A stretch of DNA of 64,000 nt, from positions 62,001 through 126,000 of the forward strand of contig VIIQ02000557.1 in NCBI GenBank assembly GCA_007449985.2. The letters run 5' to 3'. Positions within the stretch are counted from its first letter, which is position 1. Each line of letters begins with the position of its first letter. The position numbers and the translations under genes are program-made. This DNA comes from Desmodesmus armatus (Eukaryota > Chlorophyta > Chlorophyceae > Sphaeropleales > Scenedesmaceae). Below are positions 14,001 to 24,613 of this stretch, piece after piece. The notes under the pieces were generated by a model that worked only from the letters and a program-made list of their open reading frames with translations, did no database searches and was not told the DNA's origin.

Positions 14001-17000
14001 TGTGAAGGGGGTGTGCAAGTGCGTATGCATGTACAGGGGGGGGGGTGACCACATGCCACGCTGACAGGGTTGCCACTGCCACGCTTGAATCACCTGTCCG
14101 ACAATGTCTGGGAACGTTGGTCGCTGCTGTGGGCTCCTGCTGAGGCAGCGCCTGCAGAGGTCCAGCAGGAAGGGGTCCGCTGCTGACGCCGGCAGGGGTA
14201 GGCTGATGTCACGGAACCCCACCATGGCCACAACCTGCAGTGCATAAGACCGTGTTCATGTTCACTTTCACTCATGCATTTGTGGCGTGCATACGAGACA
14301 GAGGTGACACGATGCATCAGAGAAGTTGTGTGCAAGGCAAAATAATGTCACGGAACCCCACCATGTTCACAACCTGCACAGGGAAACACAGGGGTAGTGC
14401 GCTGCCCAGTCTCACAGCACTGCTCGTCACCCCCGGGGACCAGCCGGCATGATGACCGCTGACACAGCCATGCTGGTACAAAGTGCAGCACGCCATGTCA
14501 GTAGCATGCACAGACGCCGCCCCACAGTCCACTACCCCCCCCCCTCCCTGCCAAACCATCAAGCTGCCAAACCAGCGTAGAACATTGAGGCTTGGGGTTG
14601 TCAGCTTGGAGGTGTGCCCAGACCCACATGGAACAATGACGATGGGGACAGCTTGGCTTGGGGTTCTGCCCCATAACAGAAGCACCGTGCCCACCTGCAT
14701 GGCGTTGTAGTTCTCCCAGGGTGGCCTGCCGGTGATCAGCTCCCACAACACCACCCCATAGCTGTACACGTCAGCAGGCTCAGCCACATCCTCACAGCGC
14801 AGCACCTGGGGGGATTTCACAAACAAACACACAGCAACACAAACACATCAGGTGTCATGACACGAGCACAGCCACAGCGCCCTCACGGCGTCATGTAAAT
14901 CATAACAGGCACCGCCATTCTTGTAGAGCATACCTGACAAGCAGAACTCATGTGTCCGATCGCCCGGTGCAGCAGGCTAGTCTTACAAAGCACACTGAGA
15001 ATTGCGGCAATGGCTGCAGCTGGGAAACAAGGCATGTGATGGCTACACGCATGCAGGCACATCCGATCTGATGGATATGGCTACAGCAGAGGTGCTGAGT
15101 GTCACATGCCTCAGGTGCCATGAACTCTGGTGTGCCCCCCTGTTGCAATGCAAACTAGTTCTGGCGTCAATGGCTCGAGATAAAGGCATGCAGCGGCTGC
15201 TACAAGCAAACCACAGGCACATCCATGCAGAATGGTGCTGAGTGTCACGTACCTCAGGTGCCATGAACTCTGGTGTGCCCCCCTGTGCTGTGCTGCTCAG
15301 GCAGGTCCGCAGGCGGGCGCGGCTGAGGCCAAAATCCGTGATTTTCACACGCCATCGATCATCCAGGAGGATGTTGGGCGATTTGAGGTCCTGCAGAAAC
15401 GCAGCAGCACATTACAGTACAGTACAGCAGTACGGTATGGTCCAGTACTACTGTGTAGTACAGTACACTTCAGGCAACCGGAAGCGACACAGACTCAAGG
15501 ATGCTGGAACATACCGCCGATTGCACACCCAAACAAGGAGGGAAGGACACAACAAAGACAAAAGTCATTGGATACCTGGAAGATGCAAAGCTGAATTGGA
15601 CAGATACACACAGATACATACTCCCTCACCAGGTGCAGGATGGGTGGGCTGCGTGTGTGCAGGTAGGCCATGCCACGAGCAACTGAGATGGCCACCACTC
15701 GCTGCAGCTTGGGGTCCAGGGACTGTTGCTGGTACCTGCAGTGACACCACAACATGATATACTATCAGCACATTTGGCCCCATGAACCAACCGACAGCCG
15801 ACGTAACAAGACAGGCATGCCTTGTGATTGGGCAGCCTGAGCCTTCGTCGGTACATTGGCGGGAGCGTTTCACATCGTCAAGCCTTGTCAGCATGCCACA
15901 GAACTCCAGGCAAACCAACAGTTAACTTGGCACAGAAAACCAAACCCTGATCGATGTGGGACCGCTCTTACCTGATCTCCTCGGCCAATGGCAGCTGTCC
16001 CTCTGCTAGACTGGGCTGCCCCTGCAGCGTCTGCTGCTGCTGTAAGGACCCCTCGCCCCCAAGCCCCGACCCCTGACTGCCCAGAGACCCTCCTGCAACC
16101 TCCCCTGCAAGCAGCGTCCCTCCCGCTGCTGCCATGCGCTGCTTGCGCTGCTCTGGGGAGTGCAGCACGCCGTACAGACTGCCCTTGGACATGAACTCTG
16201 ACACGATGCAGAGCTCAGGCGTGATGCAGTAGCCCATGAACAGAATGAGGTTGGGGTGCCGCAGCCGCGCCAGCAGCCTGACTTCGCTGACAAAGCGTTC
16301 GATGGTGCTGGAGTCTTCTGTAAGCAGGCGCTTGATGGCAACTACCGTCCCCTGCGCACAACACGACACAGCACAGCATAAGCACGCAGGGCAGCACACC
16401 ACAGCCATGTTGAATGCAAGAAACCCCACATAACATGCCTGCCTCATGTTGCACCAAAGTTGTTTGTGCATGGGTTCAGCCGGCAGCTGCCCATTCTTGC
16501 TACTGTCAAGCCCAAGATCACACTCTTCTTTCCCCGGTACCCATCCACCTAAATTTCAACCACACAATATACAACAGTATGGCAGCCACACCACACCCAC
16601 GCTTGCCACACACTGATAAGGTCCCTCACTCGCAGTACCTCAGTGTGTTGAGCACCACCCACCCACCCGCCCACTCACCTCATACTTGCCCAGGAACACC
16701 TCAGCAAAGCCCCCCACTGCAAGACGCCTGCCGACCAGCACCTTGCGCGGGTCCAGCTCCCACTCACACCTGCACACCAACACAAGCCCCAGCAACGATC
16801 AGGAAATGGAGAAGTACAGTGTCAGAGCCAGTATGCTTGCTGCGGTGCTGGGACAGTATGCTTGCTGCGATTGGGAAGTGGAGGGGGTGAGGGACAGTGT
16901 TGGAGGCAGTATGCTTGCTGCGGTGCTGGGACAGTATGCTGGCAGCTGAGGCCAGTGACAGTATGCTTGCAGCAGTGCTGCGACAGTATGCTTGCAGCGG

Positions 17001-19765
17001 AGGCCAGTACGATCAACACTAGCCAGGAGGAGCCAGCAGCACAATGGTGCTTGCGTTGGTTTGCGCCCCAGCCTCATCACCCCTAACGCACTGCTGCCAA
17101 TTACGTACATAGGCCAGTGACAATATATGCTTGCAGCACTGCACAGTCTTTCTCCCCATTTGCCCCTTACATTCACCACCCTACACCCTACACCCAGAGC
17201 GCAGGCACTAGGAAAGGAGACTGACCCGCCTGGCCTCAATGACCGCGCTCAGCTCACCTTGGCTGAAACCCCAGTGCAGGGTGCCTGCGTGCCACAGGGG
17301 GCGAAGCCTGGAAGTGAGCCAACAAGGCCGGATGCGGCGCATATCTGTCCTGCATGGGCACGATGTTGGTGCTCACCAACTGCTGCTGCAGCAGGTGCTG
17401 CTGCTGCTGTGGGAGCTGCTGCAGGTCCTGTGCCAGCACATACTGCGGCAGCTTGTCGCCGCCGCTGATGGGTGTGAAGCCAGTCGGTGGCCGCAGTACG
17501 TTCATATCCAGCTGATTGATGTGCTGCTGCTCCCAGGGCTGCTGCTGCTGTTGCTGCTGGCGCTGAGGGGAGTGCATCCACTGCTGCTCCTGACGCACCA
17601 GCTGCAGCTGTTGCGCAGACTGCGACTCCTGATGCTGTTGGTGCTGGGGGCTGACAGGAGGTGTGACATCTCCTGCAGTGTGCTGGGCTCCAGCCTGCGA
17701 GACACGTACCTCCTCATGCCCATGCGCTGTCCGTTTGTGAGTGAGCCGCACATGCACAGGCTGCTGCTGCTGCTGGTGGTGCTGGTGGTGGTGAACTGCA
17801 CCTGGGTCCTCAGCATCTGCAGCTTCTGCTCCTGCAGGGTATGTCATCACAGCCGACGACGGCTGCTGCAACAGCTGCTGCAGCAGCTGATGCTGCTGGT
17901 AGCGCCAACCCAGCCGCTTCTGGTCCTCACCGCTGTGCTGTGCCTGCCACTGCTGCAGCTGCGCCTGCACATCATCTGATGCATCCGATATGGCGGTCGG
18001 CGATACGACAGTGCCGCCGCTGTCCGTCCTGCTGTCGCCTGCCCTCAGCACCTCCACACTGAGCCGGCCGCCCCCTGGCCGCCTGACTGCTGTGCCGTCA
18101 GCAGGCAGCAATGGAGCCCCCTGCTCAACTTGGTGTGTATGCTGGTGCTGGTGGTGAAGCTGGTGGTGACGTCGGGGTGGCTTGTGTTGGGGAGCAGAGT
18201 GGCCAGCAGCATCACCCTGAGGTGCTGCTGCATGTGCTGCAAGGCTGGCTGCTGCTGCTGCTGCTGCTGCAGGCAGACCCACCTCATCAGGCCGCTGATG
18301 GTGACCACTACTTGTTGCTTGCAAGGCCGCAAATGGAGACATGCCGGCAGCAGCGGCTGCTGCAATCGGCACAGGCATGGGCCCATCGGCGCATGCGTGG
18401 TCATCATCTGCCGCAGCAGGCTCTGCCGTGGCCGCGCTGCTCCTGCGGCTCCTGCTGCTGCTGCTGGGCTGCGTGGGTGCCCCGTACGAGCTGTTGCTGC
18501 TGGGTTGCTGCTGCTCTGTGTCTGTGCTGGCGTCATGCTCGTGCTCATGCACCACACAAGCAGTGCAGCGCTTGATGTCAGCAGGCAGCATGCATTCAGC
18601 ACCATCCTCTAGCTCTGTGCATTCCACACACTGCTCCACCGAATCTGCCCTGTCCTGCGCACTCGCATGGTGGTGGTGGTGGTGATGGTGGTGGTGCAGG
18701 ATGTGGTGATGGTGACTGCGGGAGTGCGGCCTGCCTCGCTGGTGCCACTGCTGCCGCCCACCGCTGCCGCTGCCGCTGCTGCCGGTGTCGGACGTCGAGC
18801 CGGGTCGCTCTGCTGCTGCGTCAGGGTTGCTGTCCAGCGCGCGCTGCTGCCAGGCCAATGCTGCTGTTTGCCGCACTTGGTCAATCGACTCTGCATAGCT
18901 GGCCCTGAAGCTGTGCACGATCTTGATGTCGACGCTGTGATCATCGACCTATGCACACGACATACACATTGACGGGGTTGTTTGTGTGTCCTGTCATGGC
19001 CCCGTCGACACTCGGGGACAGATGCACCAGCCACCACTCACAGTACAAGCAGCTGCAAGGAAACGGCCAGCACAGGGGTGTGCTGCAGGCACCAACTGGT
19101 AGCAAGTACCAAGGTGGCAGTACCAGGAATTTAATGTGTGTCCATCCAGATTTACCTGGTGCACCTCCAGTATGGGGCCCTGCACATGGCTGACTGTCTC
19201 TGGAGGCACAGGCAGTGCTGCCAGAGTGTCCGTGATGATGGCAGAGGACAGCTCAGCCTTGTCAGCCACCGGCTGCACAGGGTGCACACAATTGCAGCAA
19301 GCGCAATGCATGGTGAAGCACACACATGTTGTGAAGCAGGTGGTAACATGCGGCTGCATGCATGGTGTGTGCACACTACTGTTCATGCGGAAGCCATGGT
19401 TGTTGAGCTTACAGAGCTGACATGGTAGTCGCTTCTCTGCAAGACAGCTGGATGCCTGGTGTCCAATCCCAGCCTCGCCAAACCCTTCCAACAAGCATTA
19501 GAGCAGTGTGTCTACCCACCAGACGCATGCAGTATTCGCCTGCCATGTCCGAGTGCGTTACAGGGTCGGGGAGCGCTGGCATGGAGGTTGCTCGCTGCAT
19601 TAGCTGCAAGCTGGTGCCAGAGCCATCATCCAATCCTGCCTCCAGCATCACATCTGTCTGCTCCACTGCACAACCATGCTGCATCTGCCCTGCACCGGCG
19701 CCATCAGCATCTGCAACATCTGCTGCCACAGTGAGGGTGGCCCCCTCCTTCTGCAAAGCTGCCAT
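5894..19765 (-). CDS. Giant Raf-like (TKL) protein kinase with long low-complexity arms
   Basis: Exons: 19520-19765, 19156-19272, 17258-18948, 16679-16769, 15972-16351, 15630-15735, 15253-15390, 14695-14805, 14094-14234, 8560-13852 and 5894-8153. The start ATG at 19765 directly follows an in-frame stop. Translation totals about 3,520 residues. A ~360-residue Ser/Thr kinase domain of the tyrosine-kinase-like class sits between an N-terminal arm of ~680 and a C-terminal arm of ~2,500 residues, both dominated by Gln, Ala and Ser runs. The N-arm includes a run of ten His near 18,670. One base appears missing in the CCA/GCA tract at about 10,400-10,430: the frame carrying the C-terminal motifs is offset from the upstream frame, and exon phases close only if that base is restored. 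Such kinases usually act in MAP3K-type signalling; the substrate is unknown. Confidence 0.85.
7778..10867 (-). other. Five GRFxV short linear motifs in the C-terminal arm
   Basis: The motifs are GRFMV at 10853-10867, GRFHV at 10041-10055, GRFQV at 9282-9296, GRFTV at 8676-8690 and GRFVV at 7778-7792. Each follows K, S, T or R and sits in otherwise low-complexity sequence. RFxV/I is the known binding motif for the CCT/PF2-like domains of OSR1/SPAK and WNK kinases. Whether that applies here is inference. The first motif is in one frame and the other four in the frame one base away, which supports a missing base between them. Confidence 0.75.
12722..13375 (-). repeat. Four copies of a 20-residue motif, K-L-x-S-P-F-x4-L-P-P-W-S-V-(E/D)-S
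   Basis: In-frame copies lie at 13316-13375, 13157-13216, 12950-13009 and 12722-12781. Each is exactly 60 nt and separated by Gln/Ala-rich linker. Invariant residues are K-L, S-P-F, L-P-P-W-S-V and S. Variable positions differ in codon use, so the motif is held at protein level and not just recently copied. The function is unknown; it resembles a repeated docking motif. Confidence 0.85.
14094..16769 (-). CDS. Kinase domain exons of the Raf-like kinase
   Basis: Six exons encode the whole catalytic core. Subdomain I is [18 protein letters not shown], a degenerate glycine loop. VAIK carries the ATP-anchoring Lys. [14 protein letters not shown] holds the helix C Glu. The hinge region reads [19 protein letters not shown], typical of plant and algal Raf-like kinases. 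The catalytic loop is HLDLKSPN, with Leu in place of the usual Arg of HRD. The Mg-binding motif is DFG, the activation segment ends [10 protein letters not shown], and [19 protein letters not shown] and QRPTF (subdomain XI) follow. A ~60-residue Ser/Gly/Gln-rich insert follows [12 protein letters not shown]. All catalytic residues are present and exon phases agree, so activity is likely. Confidence 0.9.
14345..14380 (-). repeat. Echo of an acceptor and exon start (MVGFRDI)
   Basis: It copies 14204-14240, including the acceptor and the codons for VVxMVGFRDI, then diverges. It lies upstream of the real exon in the same intron. Confidence 0.8.
15091..15143 (-). repeat. Echo of the activation-loop exon end
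   Basis: It is a near-identical copy of 15233-15285, covering the codons for [10 protein letters not shown] and the intron start. The donor GTACGTGAC of the real exon has become GCATGTGAC, so the GT is lost. The copy lies 140 bp downstream in the following intron. Confidence 0.85.
16811..17012. repeat. Intronic minisatellite around 'cagtatgcttgctgcggtgctggga'
   Basis: About seven copies of 'cagtatgcttgc(t/a)gc' are spaced 24-60 bp apart in the intron before the glycine-loop exon. A weaker copy ('caatatatgcttgcagca') lies near 17,121. Confidence 0.7.
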
Positions 19766-20698
19766 GATATTCTAACAGATTCCATCAGCACCCCACTGCG
19801 ATTGGGATTCAAGCACGCCCGTTTTCGCATCAGCAACGTCACAGTGTCGCACCAACACCATCCTTCACTGATGGAGAGGAGAACATGTGTGTCACAACAG
19901 TGCCCAGCACGAGCAGTCCGGCCATTTGCATTGTCCTTGCAAATGTTATCAAGCCCCGATATTGGCTGCTTGCGCCGTGCCGGTTGTAACTATCTCTGAC
20001 TGCTTTTGACTTTCTGAGACTTGGATGGATCTATTGGGTATCTGAATCGACTAGCACCAACAGTATGTATTGCATTCATCATCGGATGGGCACACATGGT
20101 CTCTGAAGGGCCACAGGGGGTCGGAGGTAGCAGGTGTAAGTCTGGGCGTCCAGCAGAGAGACTGCAGGCGGACCCGCGATAGTAGTCCCACTCGCACAGT
20201 CCATTACTGACAGTTGTGCACCACTATTACCATGATTCACACGGCATGCAGTGCCGTCTGGAGTGGAACACCACAGATTACAACTTGAACCAAGCTGCAA
20301 GCACCAGCCTGGCTCGGGAGGTCCAAGCTCCTTTAGCAGGTGCCAGTCAGCGAGAGAAAGCATGGCACAAAACACCTTCAATTGCACACCGCCACTGGAC
20401 GGCATCAAGGTGCCGCCAGCTGCTAAGGATCGCATTGCCCAACAAGATCCACGCACTGTGCCATAGGCTGCAGCAATGCTAGCTGTCCCTCACACTGATG
20501 CACCATATCAAAGTACCTGCTGAACAACAACCTTCCACTGCACAGCCCTGTTATACGACAACATACCTGCCGATCACTGTAACACAGCACACCACAGCTT
20601 CACAGCCCAAGGGATGCAGGCCTACCCATACAGACAACGCTGTGTAAACTGACTACAAATGCCCCGCAACCTGCCTACACTGCACTGCACTGACCCGC

Positions 20699-22658
20699 TC
20701 AAGGCGCTTGCTTGGCCTTTTGCAACAGCAGCCGGTACAGCCTGGAATAGCAGTTGTAGAAATGCCCCCTATTGTGATAGGGTATGCAGCCTGCAGCACA
20801 ACCCATGGCAGGTGGCGAAGAACAGCAGCAGCGGGGTACGCTCAGACGTCTGCAGAGACCCAACCACCTGGCACGGGAATGCTGACCAGGATGCATAGGC
20901 ACCAGCGCTGGCCTGCAAACAGTGCTCGCCGGCCAGGCTGTAGCATCTGAAGCAACGCCTGGCATGAGGCCGGCGAGCCTGTCCCATACAGGCTGCAGCC
21001 TAGAAGCCCCAACAACCCTCCCCTTTGCAGCACCCTTCTTCCCACCACAGACCCATGCATTTTTATATCCTTGCTGTCTCAGAGGGCAGCCGCACTTGCC
21101 TTCTCCATGCCTGTGTGCAGCTGCCGCACCCAACCACCCACCCGTTTCTTCCCACTGATGCACTTGCTGGCACACACCTGCCCAGTTGTCAGCCCTCCAC
21201 CATCAACACTCATACCCACACACTCAAATGCTGGCCTACACTTTCCCAGCTGGCCCTAGCCGACTGGCTCCCCCATGCACATCCTCTCCCAGCCCTCACT
21301 CCAGCCCAGCCAGCACCACCCATGCACGTGCTGCCTTGCAATCCATTGACACCTCTGTCCCCCGACCCCCCTGCCCCACACCACCCTACATCCCACCGCC
21401 TCCCTCACCTGTGAACTCCATGTCATCCAGCACGTTTGACAGGTTGAACATGTCCCTCAGGATATACAGGTACTCCTCGTCATTGATGAGTGACCGCGCC
21501 TTGGGGTACATGTCGGCCTGCGTGATGCCTGGAGCCACGCTGCGCAGCAGCTCAGCACGCACATCCTGCAGGGCACACACAACACAATGCGTGATGACTG
21601 GCCTGAGAGCACACCTTGCCTACCCTGCGCACACAAACCGAATACCTTTGCCTGCTTCTGGTGGAAAGTTTCCAGCTGTGCGCAAGGAGCTGCCCTGCAA
21701 CTGATTGCAACCAACATTCGAACACAAGCAGTGCAGGAAGAATCGCACACAAGCCTCTCAACCCTCATGATGGGATCCCCAATTTTGTCCCGCACCCTCA
21801 CCTGCGTGGTGGTGTAGAAGGTGATGTGCTCGCGCCGCTGCCGGATGTAGTTGTTGATCTCCGACATGTACGGCTCCTGCACGAATCTGAACTCCATCCC
21901 CGGGGTCCAGTCATCGAGCGGTGGATGTGCCTTTGGCCGCCAGCAGAGGCACATCCATCAATCTGCCGTGGAACACCCCAGTCAGGGGCCGGTCTGCGCC
22001 TGCGCAGCTGCTGCTGGCGCTCCTTGGCTCAGCTGAGCACCCCTGGCGGTGTAGCACACTCTACAGCTGTGTGCTGGGGTGGTGTGCTGTTTGCTCAGCC
22101 CCTTGGGCACCTCAGCCACTTAGGCAGCCCGAGCTTCTCTCCTGCTGTTCCACGCTCTGCTGCTGTCACCTGCTGCTGTGTGCTATCAGCGTGCCCTTTT
22201 GCTGACAGCTTTCACACGTGCCCAAGCGCCCTCTCTGCTGTGATGTCCTGGTCTGCAAGCCGCAGCAGCACACAAGGTGCACGGTCAGCAGCGTCAACAA
22301 CTCCAGCAGGTTGACAGGGAGTAAGGCACGACATACCAGGCGAAATCATAGGCCCAGCAGGTATCATGCTACGGAACATCCAGTGGTCACCCTGTCCGCA
22401 CAATCACCACATCAGCAGTGTGCAGCAGCGGGCTGGGAACTGGGTGTCTGGGGTCCCAGACGAAGGCAGGAGCCATGTGCTGCCATGCAGACTGCTGACG
22501 ATAACGTTGTACCAACGTTGAGGATGAATATGAACTCGTCCAGCTCAGCAAGCATACCTGTGCTCAGCACGCCAATGTTGTGCTGCTTTTGGGTCCGTGG
22601 CTTGGGTACTGCGATCAAGAAATCCAAAATTCAAATCAACGTGTTCTTCGGGACCCAT
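20699..22658 (-). CDS. Unrecognised small protein gene, exon structure incomplete
   Basis: Four probable exons. The first runs 22558-22658, starts with ATG (MGPEEHVDLNFGFLDRSTQ) and ends in a GTATGC donor. The second ends at 21802 (DWTPGMEFRFVQEPYMSEIN, then YIRQRREHITFYTTTQ); its start near 21,910-21,950 is unclear. The third is 21409-21565 (DVRAELLRSVAPGITQADMY ... ILRDMFNLSNVLDDMEFT). The last is 20699-20768 (HFYNCYSRLYRLLLQKAKQA) with a TGA stop. The charged, non-repetitive composition differs sharply from surrounding sequence and looks conserved. I cannot name the family. The joins of exon 1 to 2 and exon 3 to 4 do not close cleanly in phase. A promoter region for the Raf-like kinase should lie between 19,766 and 20,698, where I see no further gene. 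Confidence 0.5.
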
Positions 22659-22932
22659 CAGCAAGGATGACTACTCACAAGGGTGTCGCCAACAACTGTT
22701 CTAGATCTGCTGTACCCGAACTTGCGTTCGCGGTATGTGACGTGCACTGACAAGTTCTGGCTGCAAGGCGTCCTGTTTCAAGTACCGGTGTGGCCACATA
22801 CACCACATACACGCTCCACACACCTCTTGGCTCAATCTTCCCCACCCCCCTTCCCGGTCAGGGTCCCAACCACCCACTGTCTCTGCCCTGTTGACCATCC
22901 TTGTCTCTGTGGCTAAATCCAAAATGTCCAAG

Positions 22933-22937
22933 TTACA
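22933..22937 (-). terminator. Candidate poly(A) signal TGTAA for the thioredoxin gene
   Basis: TGTAA on the minus strand lies 267 nt past the thioredoxin stop. TGTAA is the usual poly(A) signal in Chlamydomonas and its relatives. No cDNA evidence is visible. Confidence 0.4.
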
Positions 22938-23203
22938 AACTCAGTATGTTGCAGACCTGGTGCTTCAGATTTGGCCACACACAACATGCCACATCATCAC
23001 CCAGGCAGTGTGCCAGCTGCCCAGTAAGGAAGAACCAAAAGGCTGTGCACCTGCCAACCACGTGCAGCAAGCAGTACACAAAGACTTCTGAAAGAAGCTG
23101 TGTAACCTCACATAAACACAACGCCACAAAAACAGAGGGTTGCTCAACAACAAACAAAACAAGATGTGGCTGCCAGGCTGGCAGCACCGCCTCCCGCATC
23201 AAT

Positions 23204-24613
23204 TCAGCTGGCGTGCTTCTGCAGCACTGCCCGCAGCAAGTCCACCCTCGCACCAGTGAAGTTCTCCACCTTGCGGGGACCCTTGTACACTGTGAAGGTC
23301 GGCTGCGGCACAGACAAAGACAACAGCACCACCAGCAGCAGCCAGGACAGCATGTACAATGTCAGACGTGCGGGTATTGCAATGGGTGCCAATATCCTGC
23401 AAAGCGTTTCATCGGCTAAGCCCTCTTTCATGCACTGCTGCAGGTGTTTTGAGCATGCAACAGCTAGCATACTTACCAGGAGTTGGCTTTCTACACCCTG
23501 TGCTGGAAACACTGACACAATCCCTGAGCTGGGTAGATGGCTAAACTGTATGATAGGCTTTCAATGACATGCAGGGCATACTATCTAAACCATGAACCTC
23601 GCTGCATCACGCAAGCACTGGCTGTAGCCCTGCTGCAAGGGATGGCTGTTTGCCAACAGTTCTGTGCAGGGCCGCAGCAGCGACAGCTCACCACGCCTGT
23701 GATGCCGTGGTCGTTGACCACCGTCTGCATGTCGTGGTTGTCGATGTCTATCTTGAGGAACTTGACTTGCGGGTACTTCTGGCTCAGCTCCTCATAAATG
23801 GGAGCAATAGCTTTGCCTGCGCACACACCATCAGCAACAGGCACACAGGCATGCAGACCATAATTTCACATCAAGGAGGCGTGACATGTGGATGTACATC
23901 CTTGGCTGTGGCTGGGACACCCGTGTTGGCCCATGTCCTGCACATGAATAGCTTCGTACCCTTGTGAGGCCTCATTCAAGCACAGGACTGGCTGAGCAGT
24001 GCCTGGGTGTTATGGCGGATAGAGACATGGCAGAGAGCCTGCTGCTGCTAAGCCAGATGGATCAGGCAGCTGCTGCCAGTGAGCTCCTGCTGCCAGTGTG
24101 CTGAAGTGCAGTCTATTCTCGCATGTGCCAGCCCCTGCCATCAGTCCCAGCTGCACTCACAGGGTCCACACCACTTGGCTGTGAAGTCTATGATGCCCAC
24201 AGACCCAGTCTCTGCATGGTCACATATAACATCACATCGCACAGCACAGCACAGTGTCAGCACAGACGAGCTACTGACTGACAGTACAGCTACATGTGGT
24301 GGTGTGGTCGTTCACAGCTGCTCACTGCATGGGACAAGCCAGCTATTGCGATTCACTTCATGATGCATGAGACAGCGGCAGGGTTCAATTGTCCGTTTTG
24401 CTACTGGGATAGTATGCAACCACACAACAAGGTGCGGGGTGTCGAGTGTGCACCTTACTGCTGCAGGACGCGATGCCTTGGGGCAGGGTGGATGGGTAAC
24501 TTACCTGCTAAATGCTTCATCAACGAATCATAGTCTTGTGCACTCGTCACTTCTTGTATTGTCGAGCCAGCTGCTTCTGCAGAGGGTGTGGGCAGCGCTG
24601 GTGTCAGTCTCAT
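23204..24613 (-). CDS. Thioredoxin (single-domain, 127 residues)
   Basis: Exons are 24505-24613, 24161-24211, 23692-23816 and 23204-23302, all in phase. The protein starts MRLTPALPTPSAEAAGST at the ATG at 24613, followed by a complete thioredoxin fold. VGIIDFTAKWCGPCKAIAP carries the redox-active WCGPC, and the intron falls between its Pro and the second Cys. KFLKIDIDNHDMQ follows, then GVPTFTVYKG with the conserved cis-Pro and a C-terminal helix ending QKHAS-stop. Thioredoxins reduce target disulfides with electrons from NADPH- or ferredoxin-dependent reductases. The ~15-residue Ala/Pro/Thr lead is too short to call an organelle transit peptide. A further upstream exon near 24,800-24,850 (acceptor and GTGGGTG donor) could be 5' UTR or extend the N-terminus. 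The subtype (h-like or organellar) is not settled. Confidence 0.88.

Noticed and set aside
20079..20456. 125-codon minus-strand frame between the small gene and the Raf-like kinase
   Set aside because: Composition is mixed but no splice partners, family match or clear start context were found; left unannotated.
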